Source: Puniceibacterium sp. IMCC21224
Lineage (GTDB): Bacteria > Pseudomonadota > Alphaproteobacteria > Rhodobacterales > Rhodobacteraceae
DNA length: 64,000 nt
Direction of reading: 5' to 3'
Assembly (NCBI RefSeq): GCF_001038505.1
Contig: NZ_LDPY01000001.1
Coordinates: 3,472,001-3,536,000 of the forward strand
Of this stretch, positions 1 to 8,047 are shown one piece after another. A program made the translations under genes and the position numbers. The notes below the pieces were generated by a model that made no database searches, was not told the DNA's origin, and saw only the letters and a program-made list of their open reading frames with translations. How positions within the stretch are numbered: the first letter of the stretch is position 1; each line of letters starts with the position of its first letter.

Positions 1-1197
1 GTCAAGCGTGAACGGCGCGTTGATGGGGTGCGGTTCGTCCTTGGCAACGGTCCAGGCCAGCACATGCGCGGCCCCTGGTGTCGCCTTGAACCCACCCGTG
101 CCCCAACCACAGTTGACGTACAGCCCCTGCACTGGCGTCTTGCCCAGAATGGCCGATCGGTCGGGCGTTACGTCTACGATGCCGCCCCATTTGCGCAGCA
201 TCCGCATGCGATTGAACATCGGGAACACCTCGCAAATTGCAGCGACGGTGTGTTCGATCAGCGGCAGGCCGCCGCGCTGGGAATAACTGGTGTACTGGTC
301 CGTGCCGGAACCGATCACCAACTCACCCTTGTCGGACTGGCTGATATAGGCGTGCACGGTGTTGGACATCACAACACAGGGCATGATCGGCTTAACCGGC
401 TCGGAAACAAGCGCTTGCAATGGATAGCTTTCCAGTGGCATCCGCACCCCTGCAGTTTCCATCACAACACTGGTGTGCCCCGCCGCCGACACAGCGACCT
501 TTTTGGCCCCGATAAAACCGCGCGCCGTCTCGACCCCGATCACGGCGCCATCCGGGCCGCGCCGGATCGCCGTCACCGGGCAGTTCTGAATGATGTCGAC
601 GCCGCGCGCCGCTGCGCCACGGGCATAGCCCCACGCCACCGCATCATGTCGCGCGGTGCCGGCGCGCATCTGCAAGGCAGCCCCCACAACCGGATACCGC
701 GCGTCGGGCGAAATATTGAGCGGCGGGCAGAACGCCTTGGCCTCTTGCGCGCTCAGCCATTTGTTGTCGACGCCGTTCAGGCGATTGGAATGGATGTGAC
801 GCTGGAACGACTGAATATCATGCTGGTTGTGCGCCAGCATCATCACGCCGCGACGTGAAAACATAACGTTGTAGTTCAGCTCCTGGCTCAACCCCTCCCA
901 CAGATCCAGCGCATGGTCATAAAGCCGCGCACTTTCGTCGTAGAGGTAGTTCGAGCGGATGATCGTGGTGTTGCGCCCAGTGTTGCCACCGCCCAGCCAG
1001 CCCTTGTCGATCACCGCGACATTGGTGATGCCGTGCTCCTTGGCCAGATAATACGCCGCACCCAACCCGTGCCCGCCAGCACCGACGATGATGACGTCAT
1101 ATTCCTTCTTCGGCTGACTGTCGGGCCATTGCTCGGTCCAGTCCTTGTTGCCGGTGACGGCATTCTTGAGCAGCGAAAAAGCAGAGAATCGGGTCAT
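1..1197 (-). CDS. soxB: Sarcosine oxidase beta subunit family flavoprotein (3' end cut by window edge)
   Basis: FAD-dependent amine oxidase. Heterotetrameric sarcosine oxidase beta subunits oxidatively demethylate sarcosine to glycine using FAD and FMN. The ATG at 1197 begins MTRFSAFSLLKNAVTGNKDW, typical of this subunit, followed near residue 35 by the dinucleotide fold VIIVGAGGHGLGAAYYL. A GWLGGGNTGRNTTIIRSNYL block near residue 65 matches the flavin-attachment region of the family. A GGFKATPG segment lies near the cut end. 399 codons are visible, so only a short C-terminus is missing beyond position 1. The partner subunits (soxD, soxA, soxG) would lie to the left. The divergent neighbour is a GATase1-AraC regulator of the type that controls sarcosine and betaine genes. 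Family is confident; substrate is inferred. Confidence 0.88.
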   Translation of the reverse strand, partial: MTRFSAFSLLKNAVTGNKDWTEQWPDSQPKKEYDVIIVGAGGHGLGAAYYLAKEHGITNVAVIDKGWLGGGNTGRNTTIIRSNYLYDESARLYDHALDLWEGLSQELNYNVMFSRRGVMMLAHNQHDIQSFQRHIHSNRLNGVDNKWLSAQEAKAFCPPLNISPDARYPVVGAALQMRAGTARHDAVAWGYARGAAARGVDIIQNCPVTAIRRGPDGAVIGVETARGFIGAKKVAVSAAGHTSVVMETAGVRMPLESYPLQALVSEPVKPIMPCVVMSNTVHAYISQSDKGELVIGSGTDQYTSYSQRGGLPLIEHTVAAICEVFPMFNRMRMLRKWGGIVDVTPDRSAILGKTPVQGLYVNCGWGTGGFKATPGAAHVLAWTVAKDEPHPINAPFTLD

Positions 1198-1294
1198 GGG
1201 TCGGGCCCCCGTCAGGCTAAGGATCGTCAGTCTGTAGCAGACCAACCGGATGTGCGACTGGACCATTGCGTCACATTCGCTGTAATATTGCGTC

Positions 1295-2302
1295 ATGAAC
1301 ATGCCGCACCCCACGACCACCCCGCAGGGCCGCCGCCTGAACGTAGGGTTTCTGCTGGCCGACAATTTCACCTTGTCGGCCTTTGCCAATTTTGTCGATG
1401 TCCTGCGTCTGGCGGCGGACGAGGCCGACCGATCGCGCCCGATCCACTGCAACTGGTCGGTATTGTCAGCGGATATGAACCCTGTGCGCTCCAGCTGCGG
1501 GGTCAAGGTGCAGCCCGACACGCGGCTGCGGCAGGCGGGGCAATATGATTATCTTGTCGTCGTGGGGGGGCTGATCAGCGACGCCAGCGCGCTGTCACCG
1601 GAATTGCTGGCGTTTCTCGTGGACAGGGCTGTGGCGGGTGTACCCCTGGTCGGGCTGTGCACCGGGGTTTTCCTTCTGAATCAGGCCGGGCTGCTGGATG
1701 GGTACCGCTGCTGCGTCAGTTGGTTCCACCATCAGGATTTTCTGGAACGCTTTGCCGGGATCACGCCGGTGTCAGATCAGATTTTTGTCGTGGATCGTGA
1801 CCGGCTGACGTGTTCCGGTGGGCAAAGCGCCGCGCATCTGGCCGCCTATCTGGTCGAACGGCATGTCGGCCAGTCGGCGGCGACCAAGAGCCTGAGCATC
1901 ATGATCATTGATCAGGCAATGGCGGGCGAGAAACCGCAACCCGGAATGCCATCAACACTTTTTGCCCGCGATCCGCTGGTCAAAAAGGCTTTGTTGCGAA
2001 TGCAGCAAACCATTGAAACTCCTGAAGCGATTGATGATCTGGCTCGGGCGCTGAATGTGGGGCGGCGCAAGCTGGAACGGCATTTCCGCGACGATCTGGG
2101 CACAACGCCCGCGCGTGCCGGGCTGCGGCAGCGGCTCGACCATGCGCAGCGGCTGTTGCGGACCACGGGCCAAAGCGTCACGAGTATTGCCCATGCGGCG
2201 GGGTTTTGCGACGCCTCGCACCTGATCCGGTCATTCCGCGCCGAACTGGGCGTCACCCCGGCCACCTTTCGCGACCATCAAGCCAGCACCACACCACCCT
2301 GA
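1295..2302 (+). CDS. GlxA/GbdR-like transcriptional regulator (DJ-1/PfpI domain plus AraC HTH)
   Basis: A cytoplasmic regulator of 335 residues. Residues 10-190 form a DJ-1/PfpI (class I glutamine amidotransferase-like) sensor with the nucleophile-elbow segment VGLCTGVFLLNQAGLLDG and a following SWFHH segment. Residues about 230-325 hold two AraC-type helix-turn-helix motifs (IDDLARALNVGRRKLERHF and SIAHAAGFCDASHLIRSF). This is the architecture of GbdR, CdhR and GlxA, which sense quaternary amine or related metabolites. It is divergent from the sarcosine oxidase gene across 97 bases, so control of that gene is a reasonable inference. Its 3' end overlaps the convergent Lrp-type regulator by 25 bases. 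No clear Shine-Dalgarno sequence precedes the ATG at 1295. Confidence 0.9.
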   Translation: MNMPHPTTTPQGRRLNVGFLLADNFTLSAFANFVDVLRLAADEADRSRPIHCNWSVLSADMNPVRSSCGVKVQPDTRLRQAGQYDYLVVVGGLISDASALSPELLAFLVDRAVAGVPLVGLCTGVFLLNQAGLLDGYRCCVSWFHHQDFLERFAGITPVSDQIFVVDRDRLTCSGGQSAAHLAAYLVERHVGQSAATKSLSIMIIDQAMAGEKPQPGMPSTLFARDPLVKKALLRMQQTIETPEAIDDLARALNVGRRKLERHFRDDLGTTPARAGLRQRLDHAQRLLRTTGQSVTSIAHAAGFCDASHLIRSFRAELGVTPATFRDHQASTTPP

Positions 2303-2739
2303 TCCTTAAGCGTTTTCAACACGATCTCTGATCGCACCTGAACCACTTGCGGGTGCGGCAACAGCTTTTGATGGATAAAATCGGCAAAAGCGTCGAGGTC
2401 ACGTACCCGAATGTCGAGCACATAATCCGCATCTCCTGACACCGAAAAGGCCGCGCAGATCTGTGGTTGTGTTTCGACGAACCGGGCAAAGGCATCCTCT
2501 TTTTCCTGCCCATGACTCTTGAGGTTGACCCGCGTGATCGCACGCATCCCAAAGCCCAGTTTGGCCGCACTCAGACGGGCGCTGTAGCCGTCAATCACCC
2601 CGGCCTGCTCTAACGCCGCACGCCGCCGCGACACCTGTGATGCGGACAGGTTCACGATGTCGGACAGGGCGGCATTGGTCATCGCACCGTCCTTTTGCAA
2701 GGCAACAAGAATTGCGTGATCGAACGGGTCAATGCGCAT
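2278..2739 (-). CDS. Lrp/AsnC family transcriptional regulator
   Basis: A small DNA-binding regulator of 153 residues with an N-terminal winged HTH (MTNAALSDIVNLSASQVSRRRAAL) and a C-terminal RAM/Lrp ligand-binding domain (DADYVLDIRVRDLDAFADFI). The length is normal for the family. The ATG at 2739 is preferred over a GTG at 2748 because an AAAGG-like ribosome site is better placed. It is divergent from the 4-hydroxyphenylpyruvate dioxygenase gene, with a GCGTAT-N-ATACGC palindrome between them. Lrp-type regulators next to hppD commonly respond to tyrosine, phenylalanine or 4-hydroxyphenylpyruvate, and that role is inferred here. Confidence 0.9.
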   Translation of the reverse strand: MRIDPFDHAILVALQKDGAMTNAALSDIVNLSASQVSRRRAALEQAGVIDGYSARLSAAKLGFGMRAITRVNLKSHGQEKEDAFARFVETQPQICAAFSVSGDADYVLDIRVRDLDAFADFIHQKLLPHPQVVQVRSEIVLKTLKDQGGVVLA

Positions 2740-2764
2740 CGCACGCACCTTTCTGTGATTTTAT

Positions 2765-2777
2765 GCGTATCATACGC
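2765..2777. promoter_or_regulatory. Candidate Lrp-type operator between the regulator and hppD
   Basis: GCGTAT-C-ATACGC is a perfect 6+1+6 palindrome in an AT-richer patch of the 131-base divergent gap between the Lrp-type gene and hppD. AsnC/Lrp-family boxes are short palindromes in such positions. Seen in sequence; the binding protein is inferred. Confidence 0.45.
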
Positions 2778-2870
2778 GAATATCTGATCAGAACCTGCGC
2801 AGATCACGCACATCATGCATGGGAACTCTGCGATTGTTAAGCCTGAAACAGGAATCAGAGGACGACCCCC

Positions 2871-3983
2871 ATGGGACCCTTCCCGCATGATGCACCCAAG
2901 GCTACGATCAGCGACGCCAATCCGGCAGGCACCGACGGGTTTGAGTTCGTTGAATTCGCCCATCCCGAGCCGGAAAAGCTCGACCTCATCTTCCGCCAAA
3001 TGGGCTATGTTCCCGTCGCGCGTCATAAGACCAAGAGCATCACGCTCTACCGACAGGGGGATATAACCTATGTCCTGAACGCCGAACCGGACACCCATGC
3101 TGCCAGCTTTGTCACCGACAAGGGCCCCTGCGCGCCCGGCATGGCGTGGCGCGTCGTGGATGCGCAGCACGCGCTGAAACGCGCTGTCGATCTGGGGGCC
3201 ACGGAATACACCGGCACGGGCAAGGCGCTGGATGTGCCTGCTGTGATCGGCATCGGCGGGTCACTACTCTATTTCGTCGACACCTATGGGGCGGGCGGCA
3301 GTTGCTATGAGGCAGAGTACAACTGGCTGGGCGACCGCGACCCCAAGCCCGAGGGGTTCGGGTTCTACTACCTAGATCACCTGACGCACAACGTGATCCG
3401 CGGCAACATGGACACTTGGTACAGCTTTTACGCCAAAACCTTTTATTTCCGTGAAATCCGGTTCTTTGACATCAAAGGCAAGCAAACCGGCCTGACCAGT
3501 CGCGCGCTCACCTCGCCCGATGGCAAGATCCGTATCCCGATCAACGAAAGCGCCGACGCCAACAGCCAGATCGAGGAATATCTGAGGGAATACAAAGGAG
3601 AAGGCATTCAGCACATCGCCGTCGCTTCCGAGGATATCTATGCCAGCACCGACCGGATCGCCGATGCCGGGATGGCATTCATGCCAGGCCCGCCGAGTAC
3701 TTATTACGAGATGAGCCATAGGCGCGTCACCGGACACACTGAACCACTGGATCGGATGCAGAAGCGCGGCATCCTGATTGATGGAGAAGGTGTGGTGGGC
3801 GGTGGCGAAACCCGGATCCTGTTGCAGATCTTTTCAAAAACCGTGATCGGCCCGATCTTTTTCGAGTTCATTCAGCGCAAGGGCGATGACGGTTTTGGCG
3901 AAGGCAACTTCAAGGCGCTCTTTGAGTCGATCGAAGAGGATCAGATCCGGCGTGGTGTCCTGAGCGACGTCACCTCCGAATGA
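2871..3983 (+). CDS. hppD: 4-hydroxyphenylpyruvate dioxygenase
   Basis: A non-haem Fe(II) dioxygenase that converts 4-hydroxyphenylpyruvate to homogentisate in tyrosine and phenylalanine catabolism. It has 370 residues, the usual bacterial length, with two vicinal-oxygen-chelate halves. The iron ligands appear as His in YYLDHLTHNV, His in GIQHIAVASEDI and Glu in FFEFIQRKG. The C-terminal helix (GDDGFGEGNFKALFESIEED) is conserved in the family. An AGAGGA ribosome site precedes the ATG. It is divergent from an Lrp-type regulator that probably controls it. No homogentisate dioxygenase is seen nearby, so the rest of the pathway is elsewhere. Confidence 0.95.
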   Translation: MGPFPHDAPKATISDANPAGTDGFEFVEFAHPEPEKLDLIFRQMGYVPVARHKTKSITLYRQGDITYVLNAEPDTHAASFVTDKGPCAPGMAWRVVDAQHALKRAVDLGATEYTGTGKALDVPAVIGIGGSLLYFVDTYGAGGSCYEAEYNWLGDRDPKPEGFGFYYLDHLTHNVIRGNMDTWYSFYAKTFYFREIRFFDIKGKQTGLTSRALTSPDGKIRIPINESADANSQIEEYLREYKGEGIQHIAVASEDIYASTDRIADAGMAFMPGPPSTYYEMSHRRVTGHTEPLDRMQKRGILIDGEGVVGGGETRILLQIFSKTVIGPIFFEFIQRKGDDGFGEGNFKALFESIEEDQIRRGVLSDVTSE

Positions 3984-4037
3984 CCACAAAACCCGGGGCG
4001 GTTCGCCGTTCCGGGGATTGAATTTCGGGAACGCAGC

Positions 4038-4391
4038 ATGGCCTGGACCGACTTTTCTTCTGCGCCGCCTGTGGGCACCGTCATCTGCCGCAGCGACGAT
4101 CTGAACGGCGTCATCACGCTGATGGTGACAAGCGATGCGGGCAACCTGCCGCTGCTAGTCCTGCGCACCTCCGGCGGTATCCGTGCCTACGTGAATGCCT
4201 GCCCGCATCAATATCTGCCGCTGGACTATCGCGGCCCGCAGATCCTGTCGGCTGACGGGACACAGCTGATGTGTACAGCCCATGGCGCGCGGTTTGACGC
4301 CAAGACTGGACAGGTGCACGAAGGGGCGGATTGCGGGCTCGACCGAGTTCCGGTGATCGAACGCGGTGGTCAGTTGATTGTCGGGCCATAA
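4038..4391 (+). CDS. Rieske [2Fe-2S] ferredoxin-like protein
   Basis: A small soluble Rieske protein of 117 residues. The cluster ligands are visible as CPHQYLPL around residue 54 and CTAHGARF around residue 80, the Cys-X-His and Cys-X2-His pair of Rieske folds. It has no membrane anchor. It lies 54 bases after hppD and about 110 bases before a large flavoprotein gene, so it could deliver electrons to an oxygenase or to that flavoprotein. The LacI-type operator lies after this gene, so it is probably transcribed with hppD rather than with the flavoprotein. Confidence 0.88.
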   Translation: MAWTDFSSAPPVGTVICRSDDLNGVITLMVTSDAGNLPLLVLRTSGGIRAYVNACPHQYLPLDYRGPQILSADGTQLMCTAHGARFDAKTGQVHEGADCGLDRVPVIERGGQLIVGP

Positions 4392-4411
4392 ATGGCGCCG
4401 TGTCTGCGGCG

Positions 4412-4440
4412 TTGACCCGCGACATCGAATCTATTATTCG
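4412..4440 (+). promoter_or_regulatory. Possible promoter of the flavoprotein gene
   Basis: TTGACC at 4412-4417 followed after 17 bases by TATTCG at 4435-4440; a better-looking TATTAT at 4432 would leave only 14 bases. The -10 lies just upstream of the GGAACG-type operator, a normal place for repression. Weak by itself. Confidence 0.3.
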
Positions 4441-4443
4441 AAC

Positions 4444-4476
4444 TTTGGAACGTTCCATATTCTAACGGAACGCAGG
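4444..4476. promoter_or_regulatory. Composite LacI-type operator, copy 1
   Basis: A perfect 12-base palindrome TGGAACGTTCCA with the central CG typical of LacI-family operators, followed after a 10-base spacer by a half-site GGAACG. The same arrangement (TGGATCGTTCC, 11 bases, GGAACGATCC) occurs at 20317-20353 upstream of the large leftward operon that encodes a LacI regulator. The likeness is seen directly; the binding protein is inferred. Confidence 0.6.
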
Positions 4477-4500
4477 TCACGCAAAGACTGGAACGCCGCA

Positions 4501-6597
4501 ATGGACCCAAAAATCCCGCAAAACATCCTTGATGCGCTGACGGATGTCGAGATGCCCCGCCTGCCCCCGGAACGGAACCTCACCGAAACGGTGTCCGTCG
4601 GCGGCCTCACGATCCCGGTTTACCGCAGCGGCTGCGTCGTTGTCGGCAGCGGCGCGGCGGGTCTGCGGGCGGCTGTCGAATTGAAACGCCGGGGCGGTGA
4701 TGTTGCCATTGTCAGCCAGAGCGCCTGGGGCGGCACCTCGGCGTGTTCAGGATCCGACAAGCAGACGTTGCACACCGCCAATACGGCCGATCAGGGTGAC
4801 AATTACCGCGCCATGGCCCGCGCCCTGCGTGCCGGCGGCGCGATGGACGAAGATACCGCCTATATCGAGGCGGTGGGTTCGGGCCGATCCATGGCGTCGC
4901 TCCAGTTTCTTGGATTGTCACTGCCGCAGGACAGGCTGGGCGGCACGCTGCGCTACAAGACCGACCATGACGAAGTGGGGCGCGCGACAAGCTGCGGACC
5001 GCGGACCTCCCGACTGATGGTCAAGGTACTGGCGCAAGAGGCGCTGCGCCTGGACATCCCGTTTTTCAACAAGATGACAGTGGTTCGGCTTTTGACCGAC
5101 GGCGCGGATGGCGACCGCAGGGCGCGCGGCCTGATCGCGATCCGCCCCAAGGACCGGACCACGGACAATCCCCACGGCCTTGTCCTTGTCCAATGTGCTT
5201 CGATTGTTCTGGCCGCTGGCGGTCCGGGGGAACTGTACCGCGATAGCGTCTTTCCCAACGGCTGCTTTGGATCGCTCGGGCTGGCGTTAGAGGCCGGGGT
5301 AGAACTGGTCAACCTGACTGAAAACCAGTTCGGTATCGGGACGCGGCGCGAGGGGTTTCCGTGGAACCTGTCGGGCACCTATGTGCAGACCATCCCCTAT
5401 ATCTATTCGGTCGATGCCAACGGGACCGAACATAACTTTCTGGCCAGCTACTACCGCACGACACAAGAACTGGCATCGAATGTGTTCCGCAAGGGCTACC
5501 AATGGCCATTCCACGCCACCCGGATGCTGGATTTCCAATCGAGCCTCGTCGACCTGGCAATTTACCGCGAAGGTGAAGCAGGTCGCCGCGTCTATATGGA
5601 TTTCAACCGCAACCCCCTGCCGGTGCCGGGAGATTTGGCGTTCAGCCTCGACCGGCTGGACGATGATGTTCGCGATTATCTACGATCTGCGGGTGCAGAT
5701 CACGAGTTGCCGATTGACCGACTGCGGCACATGAACCCGCTCGCGATTGAACTCTACCGTCGGTACAAAGTGGATATCGCAACCGAACCGCTGGAATTTG
5801 CCGTCAACCACCAGCACATGAACGGCGGGATTGCGGTGGATATCTGGGGCCGCAGCAACGTGCCCGGCATTTACGCGATTGGCGAGGCTGCTGGCACCCA
5901 TGGCGTAACGCGTCCCGGTGGGTCTGCGCTGAACGCGGGTCAAGTGTTCGGAACACGTGTGGCCGAGGCTATCAGCGCCAGCGGCGTCGCCAGCGTTGCG
6001 CCCGCCTCTGGATCTGAGGATGTCGCCGAGCGCGCCGTGACCGCCATCCATGCCGTGTTGCAACCGGACAGCCCGCTGGCGATCAAACCTCTGCGTGACG
6101 TCGTGCAGTCCAGGATGAGCGACAAGGCCGGTATTCTCTGCCGTCCCAAAGACGTCGCGCAGGCGCACGGCGACGCAACCGCACTGAATGCCAAGATCCG
6201 CGCCAATGGCATCGCCTTGGGGCGCGCGAGCGAAGCCACGCGCGCCTTGCAATGGCAGCAGATGGCGCTGGCGTCCGAGGCGGTGCTGGGGGCGTTGGAC
6301 GTCTATGTCCAAAACGGCGGCGGTAGTCGTGGCGCACGGGCCATTTGCGATCCTGGCGGCGGCTCGCTGCCACAGGCAGTAGGCGGGCCGCTGGAAGAGT
6401 ACCGTTTTCGTACGGAACGACCCGAACATCAGTCAGAACAGATCGTCGTCCGGCTGGAGCGCGGTTCGCTGACCTATGCCATCCGCCAAAACCGGGCGCT
6501 GGACGCAACAGCCAGAACGTTCTTTGAACGCGACTGGCCGGATTGGCTGACCGGGCAGATTTACGAGACGGTCGGGACCGAAACCCGGCTACGCTGA
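4501..6597 (+). CDS. FAD-dependent oxidoreductase of the fumarate reductase/succinate dehydrogenase flavoprotein family
   Basis: A soluble flavoprotein of 698 residues starting at ATG 4501; the frame is open further upstream but that stretch covers the promoter and operator. The FAD fold is CVVVGSGAAGLRAAVELKRR near residue 45, and a late FAD/active-site block reads HQHMNGGIAVDIWG ... GIYAIGEAAGTHGVTRPGGSALNAG. The fold order is that of SdhA/FrdA/AprA proteins, with a C-terminal helical domain but no membrane partner nearby. The substrate is unknown. A LacI-type operator precedes it, shared with the leftward operon, so it is probably part of the same catabolic pathway. The upstream Rieske protein could be an electron partner. 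Confidence 0.85.
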   Translation: MDPKIPQNILDALTDVEMPRLPPERNLTETVSVGGLTIPVYRSGCVVVGSGAAGLRAAVELKRRGGDVAIVSQSAWGGTSACSGSDKQTLHTANTADQGDNYRAMARALRAGGAMDEDTAYIEAVGSGRSMASLQFLGLSLPQDRLGGTLRYKTDHDEVGRATSCGPRTSRLMVKVLAQEALRLDIPFFNKMTVVRLLTDGADGDRRARGLIAIRPKDRTTDNPHGLVLVQCASIVLAAGGPGELYRDSVFPNGCFGSLGLALEAGVELVNLTENQFGIGTRREGFPWNLSGTYVQTIPYIYSVDANGTEHNFLASYYRTTQELASNVFRKGYQWPFHATRMLDFQSSLVDLAIYREGEAGRRVYMDFNRNPLPVPGDLAFSLDRLDDDVRDYLRSAGADHELPIDRLRHMNPLAIELYRRYKVDIATEPLEFAVNHQHMNGGIAVDIWGRSNVPGIYAIGEAAGTHGVTRPGGSALNAGQVFGTRVAEAISASGVASVAPASGSEDVAERAVTAIHAVLQPDSPLAIKPLRDVVQSRMSDKAGILCRPKDVAQAHGDATALNAKIRANGIALGRASEATRALQWQQMALASEAVLGALDVYVQNGGGSRGARAICDPGGGSLPQAVGGPLEEYRFRTERPEHQSEQIVVRLERGSLTYAIRQNRALDATARTFFERDWPDWLTGQIYETVGTETRLR

Positions 6598-6650
6598 ACA
6601 GCGCGCCGAATTGGCAAGCGATGTTCAGGACAGAGCCGCGCCAGCCCGCG

Positions 6651-7670
6651 TTACACCGGCCTGGCCGCGCTCGACTGGCGAATCGACAGGCTGACGGCGG
6701 TGCGGGTTTCGGGTGGCGGCGTCTTGCCCTCTTCGAGCCAGGCCAGCAGCGTCTCTGCCGCCCGCGCCCCGAATCCCGCGATATCGCAATGGACCGAGGA
6801 CAACGCCGGATAGGCATCCGCCGCTTCTTCGATATCGTCGAAACCGACGATGCGAAAATCGGCGCCCACCTGACGCCCGATTTCGTGAAACCCCGACACC
6901 ATTCCCAGCGCGACAAGATCGTTAAAGCAGACCGCAGCGTCGACCTCGGGGTGTTCGGTGCTCAGCCTGCGGGCCGCATCACGGCCAAAGTCACGGCTGG
7001 CCCGTCCGCTCAGCACCAGCGGCTGTTGCCCGGCGTGGCGCATAATTTCGAAATACCCCGCCATACGTTCCTGCGACACCGCCCGACCATCGAGTCCACC
7101 AACAAAGGCAATGCGGCGCGCGCCTGCGTCCACCAGATGCCTTGTCGCCTCGCGGCTGCCCGACAGGTAGTCAGGGGCCGCAAACGGAAACAGGTCAAGC
7201 CGGTCATCGACGCGCCGCAGCATCTGCATCGCCGGGATGCCAGCCCGCGCGATGGCGTCAAAAGTCGCGCTGTCGTCGCCGTAAACCGGACACAGGATAA
7301 AGGCGGACACGCCATGTTCGATCATCGCCGCGACAACCTGATCCTGATGCGTCGGCGATTCATCGGTGTTGGCGACAACCGCGCAATACCCGCGCATCGA
7401 CAGCGCCATCTGTAGCGACGTGGCAAATTCAGTAAAGAACGGGTTGCGCAGATCGTTGATGACCAGCCCGATCAGCCCAGCATTCGACATCCGCATATTC
7501 GCGGCGGCCCGATTGTAAATATAGCCAATTTCGGCAATCGCGGCCTGCACCCGTTCGCGGGTTTCCTTGCGCACCAGCGGGCTTTTCTGCAGAACAAGGC
7601 TGACCGTGGATTTTGACACCCCCGCCTTGTTGGCCACATCAATGATTGTCGGTCGGCGTTCCACGGTCAT
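6651..7670 (-). CDS. LacI family transcriptional regulator
   Basis: A repressor of 339 residues. The N-terminal LacI HTH is IIDVANKAGVSKSTVSLVLQ, followed by the hinge helix (YIYNRAAANMRMSNAGLIG) and a periplasmic-binding-protein-like ligand domain (GLVINDLRNPFFTEFATSLQ ... IVGFDDIEEAADAYPALSSV). ATG 7670 is preferred to ATG 7676 because the AGGA ribosome site is better spaced. It is the last gene of the leftward operon and lies between the two TGGAWCGTTCC operator copies (4.45 and 20.3 kb), so autoregulation plus control of the flavoprotein gene is likely. The ligand is unknown; the carbohydrate-type ABC importer suggests a sugar or polyol-like compound. Confidence 0.92.
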   Translation of the reverse strand: MTVERRPTIIDVANKAGVSKSTVSLVLQKSPLVRKETRERVQAAIAEIGYIYNRAAANMRMSNAGLIGLVINDLRNPFFTEFATSLQMALSMRGYCAVVANTDESPTHQDQVVAAMIEHGVSAFILCPVYGDDSATFDAIARAGIPAMQMLRRVDDRLDLFPFAAPDYLSGSREATRHLVDAGARRIAFVGGLDGRAVSQERMAGYFEIMRHAGQQPLVLSGRASRDFGRDAARRLSTEHPEVDAAVCFNDLVALGMVSGFHEIGRQVGADFRIVGFDDIEEAADAYPALSSVHCDIAGFGARAAETLLAWLEEGKTPPPETRTAVSLSIRQSSAARPV

Positions 7671-7711
7671 GTCCATATCCTACACCAACAGCGTCCAGAG
7701 TTGTCCGGTTC

Positions 7712-8035
7712 TCAGCTCGCCGGTTCGCTCACGGGAAGATCAAAGCATAATATGCCGTCTTTGCCACCCTCGGCATGGGCGCTCAGACGCGCGCCAAGCC
7801 GCTGATGGTCCGGGTTCTGCTGATAGGCTTCCAGCGCGTCCCAACTGGCGAAATCGGCGACAAAGCCGTGCATATAGCCGCGCTCCATCTTTTCGGGGCT
7901 TTCGCTGCGTCCCGAGGTGATCGACAGCAGGCCGGGGATCTTGCCCTCGATCTCGTGCAGTTCGCGCCAAAGGTCGGAAACCTGCGCCGCGTCGACATCA
8001 GGGCGAAAGCGGATCAATACGATGTGACGGATCAT
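7712..8035 (-). CDS. Dabb (stress-responsive A/B barrel) family protein
   Basis: A 107-residue single-domain dimeric alpha-beta barrel protein. MIRHIVLIRFRPD at the N-terminus and GYMHGFVADFASWDALEAY match the Dabb family, which includes small cyclases, decarboxylating or dehydrating enzymes and proteins of unknown role in catabolic operons. It sits 12 bases after a GMC oxidoreductase gene and upstream of the LacI gene. A specific function cannot be assigned. Confidence 0.82.
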   Translation of the reverse strand: MIRHIVLIRFRPDVDAAQVSDLWRELHEIEGKIPGLLSITSGRSESPEKMERGYMHGFVADFASWDALEAYQQNPDHQRLGARLSAHAEGGKDGILCFDLPVSEPAS

Positions 8036-8047
8036 GTCAGCATTCCT

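Noticed and set aside
4378..4500. Upstream extension of the flavoprotein frame
   Set aside because: The stretch contains the operator and candidate promoter and shows no family sequence; ATG 4501 is better.
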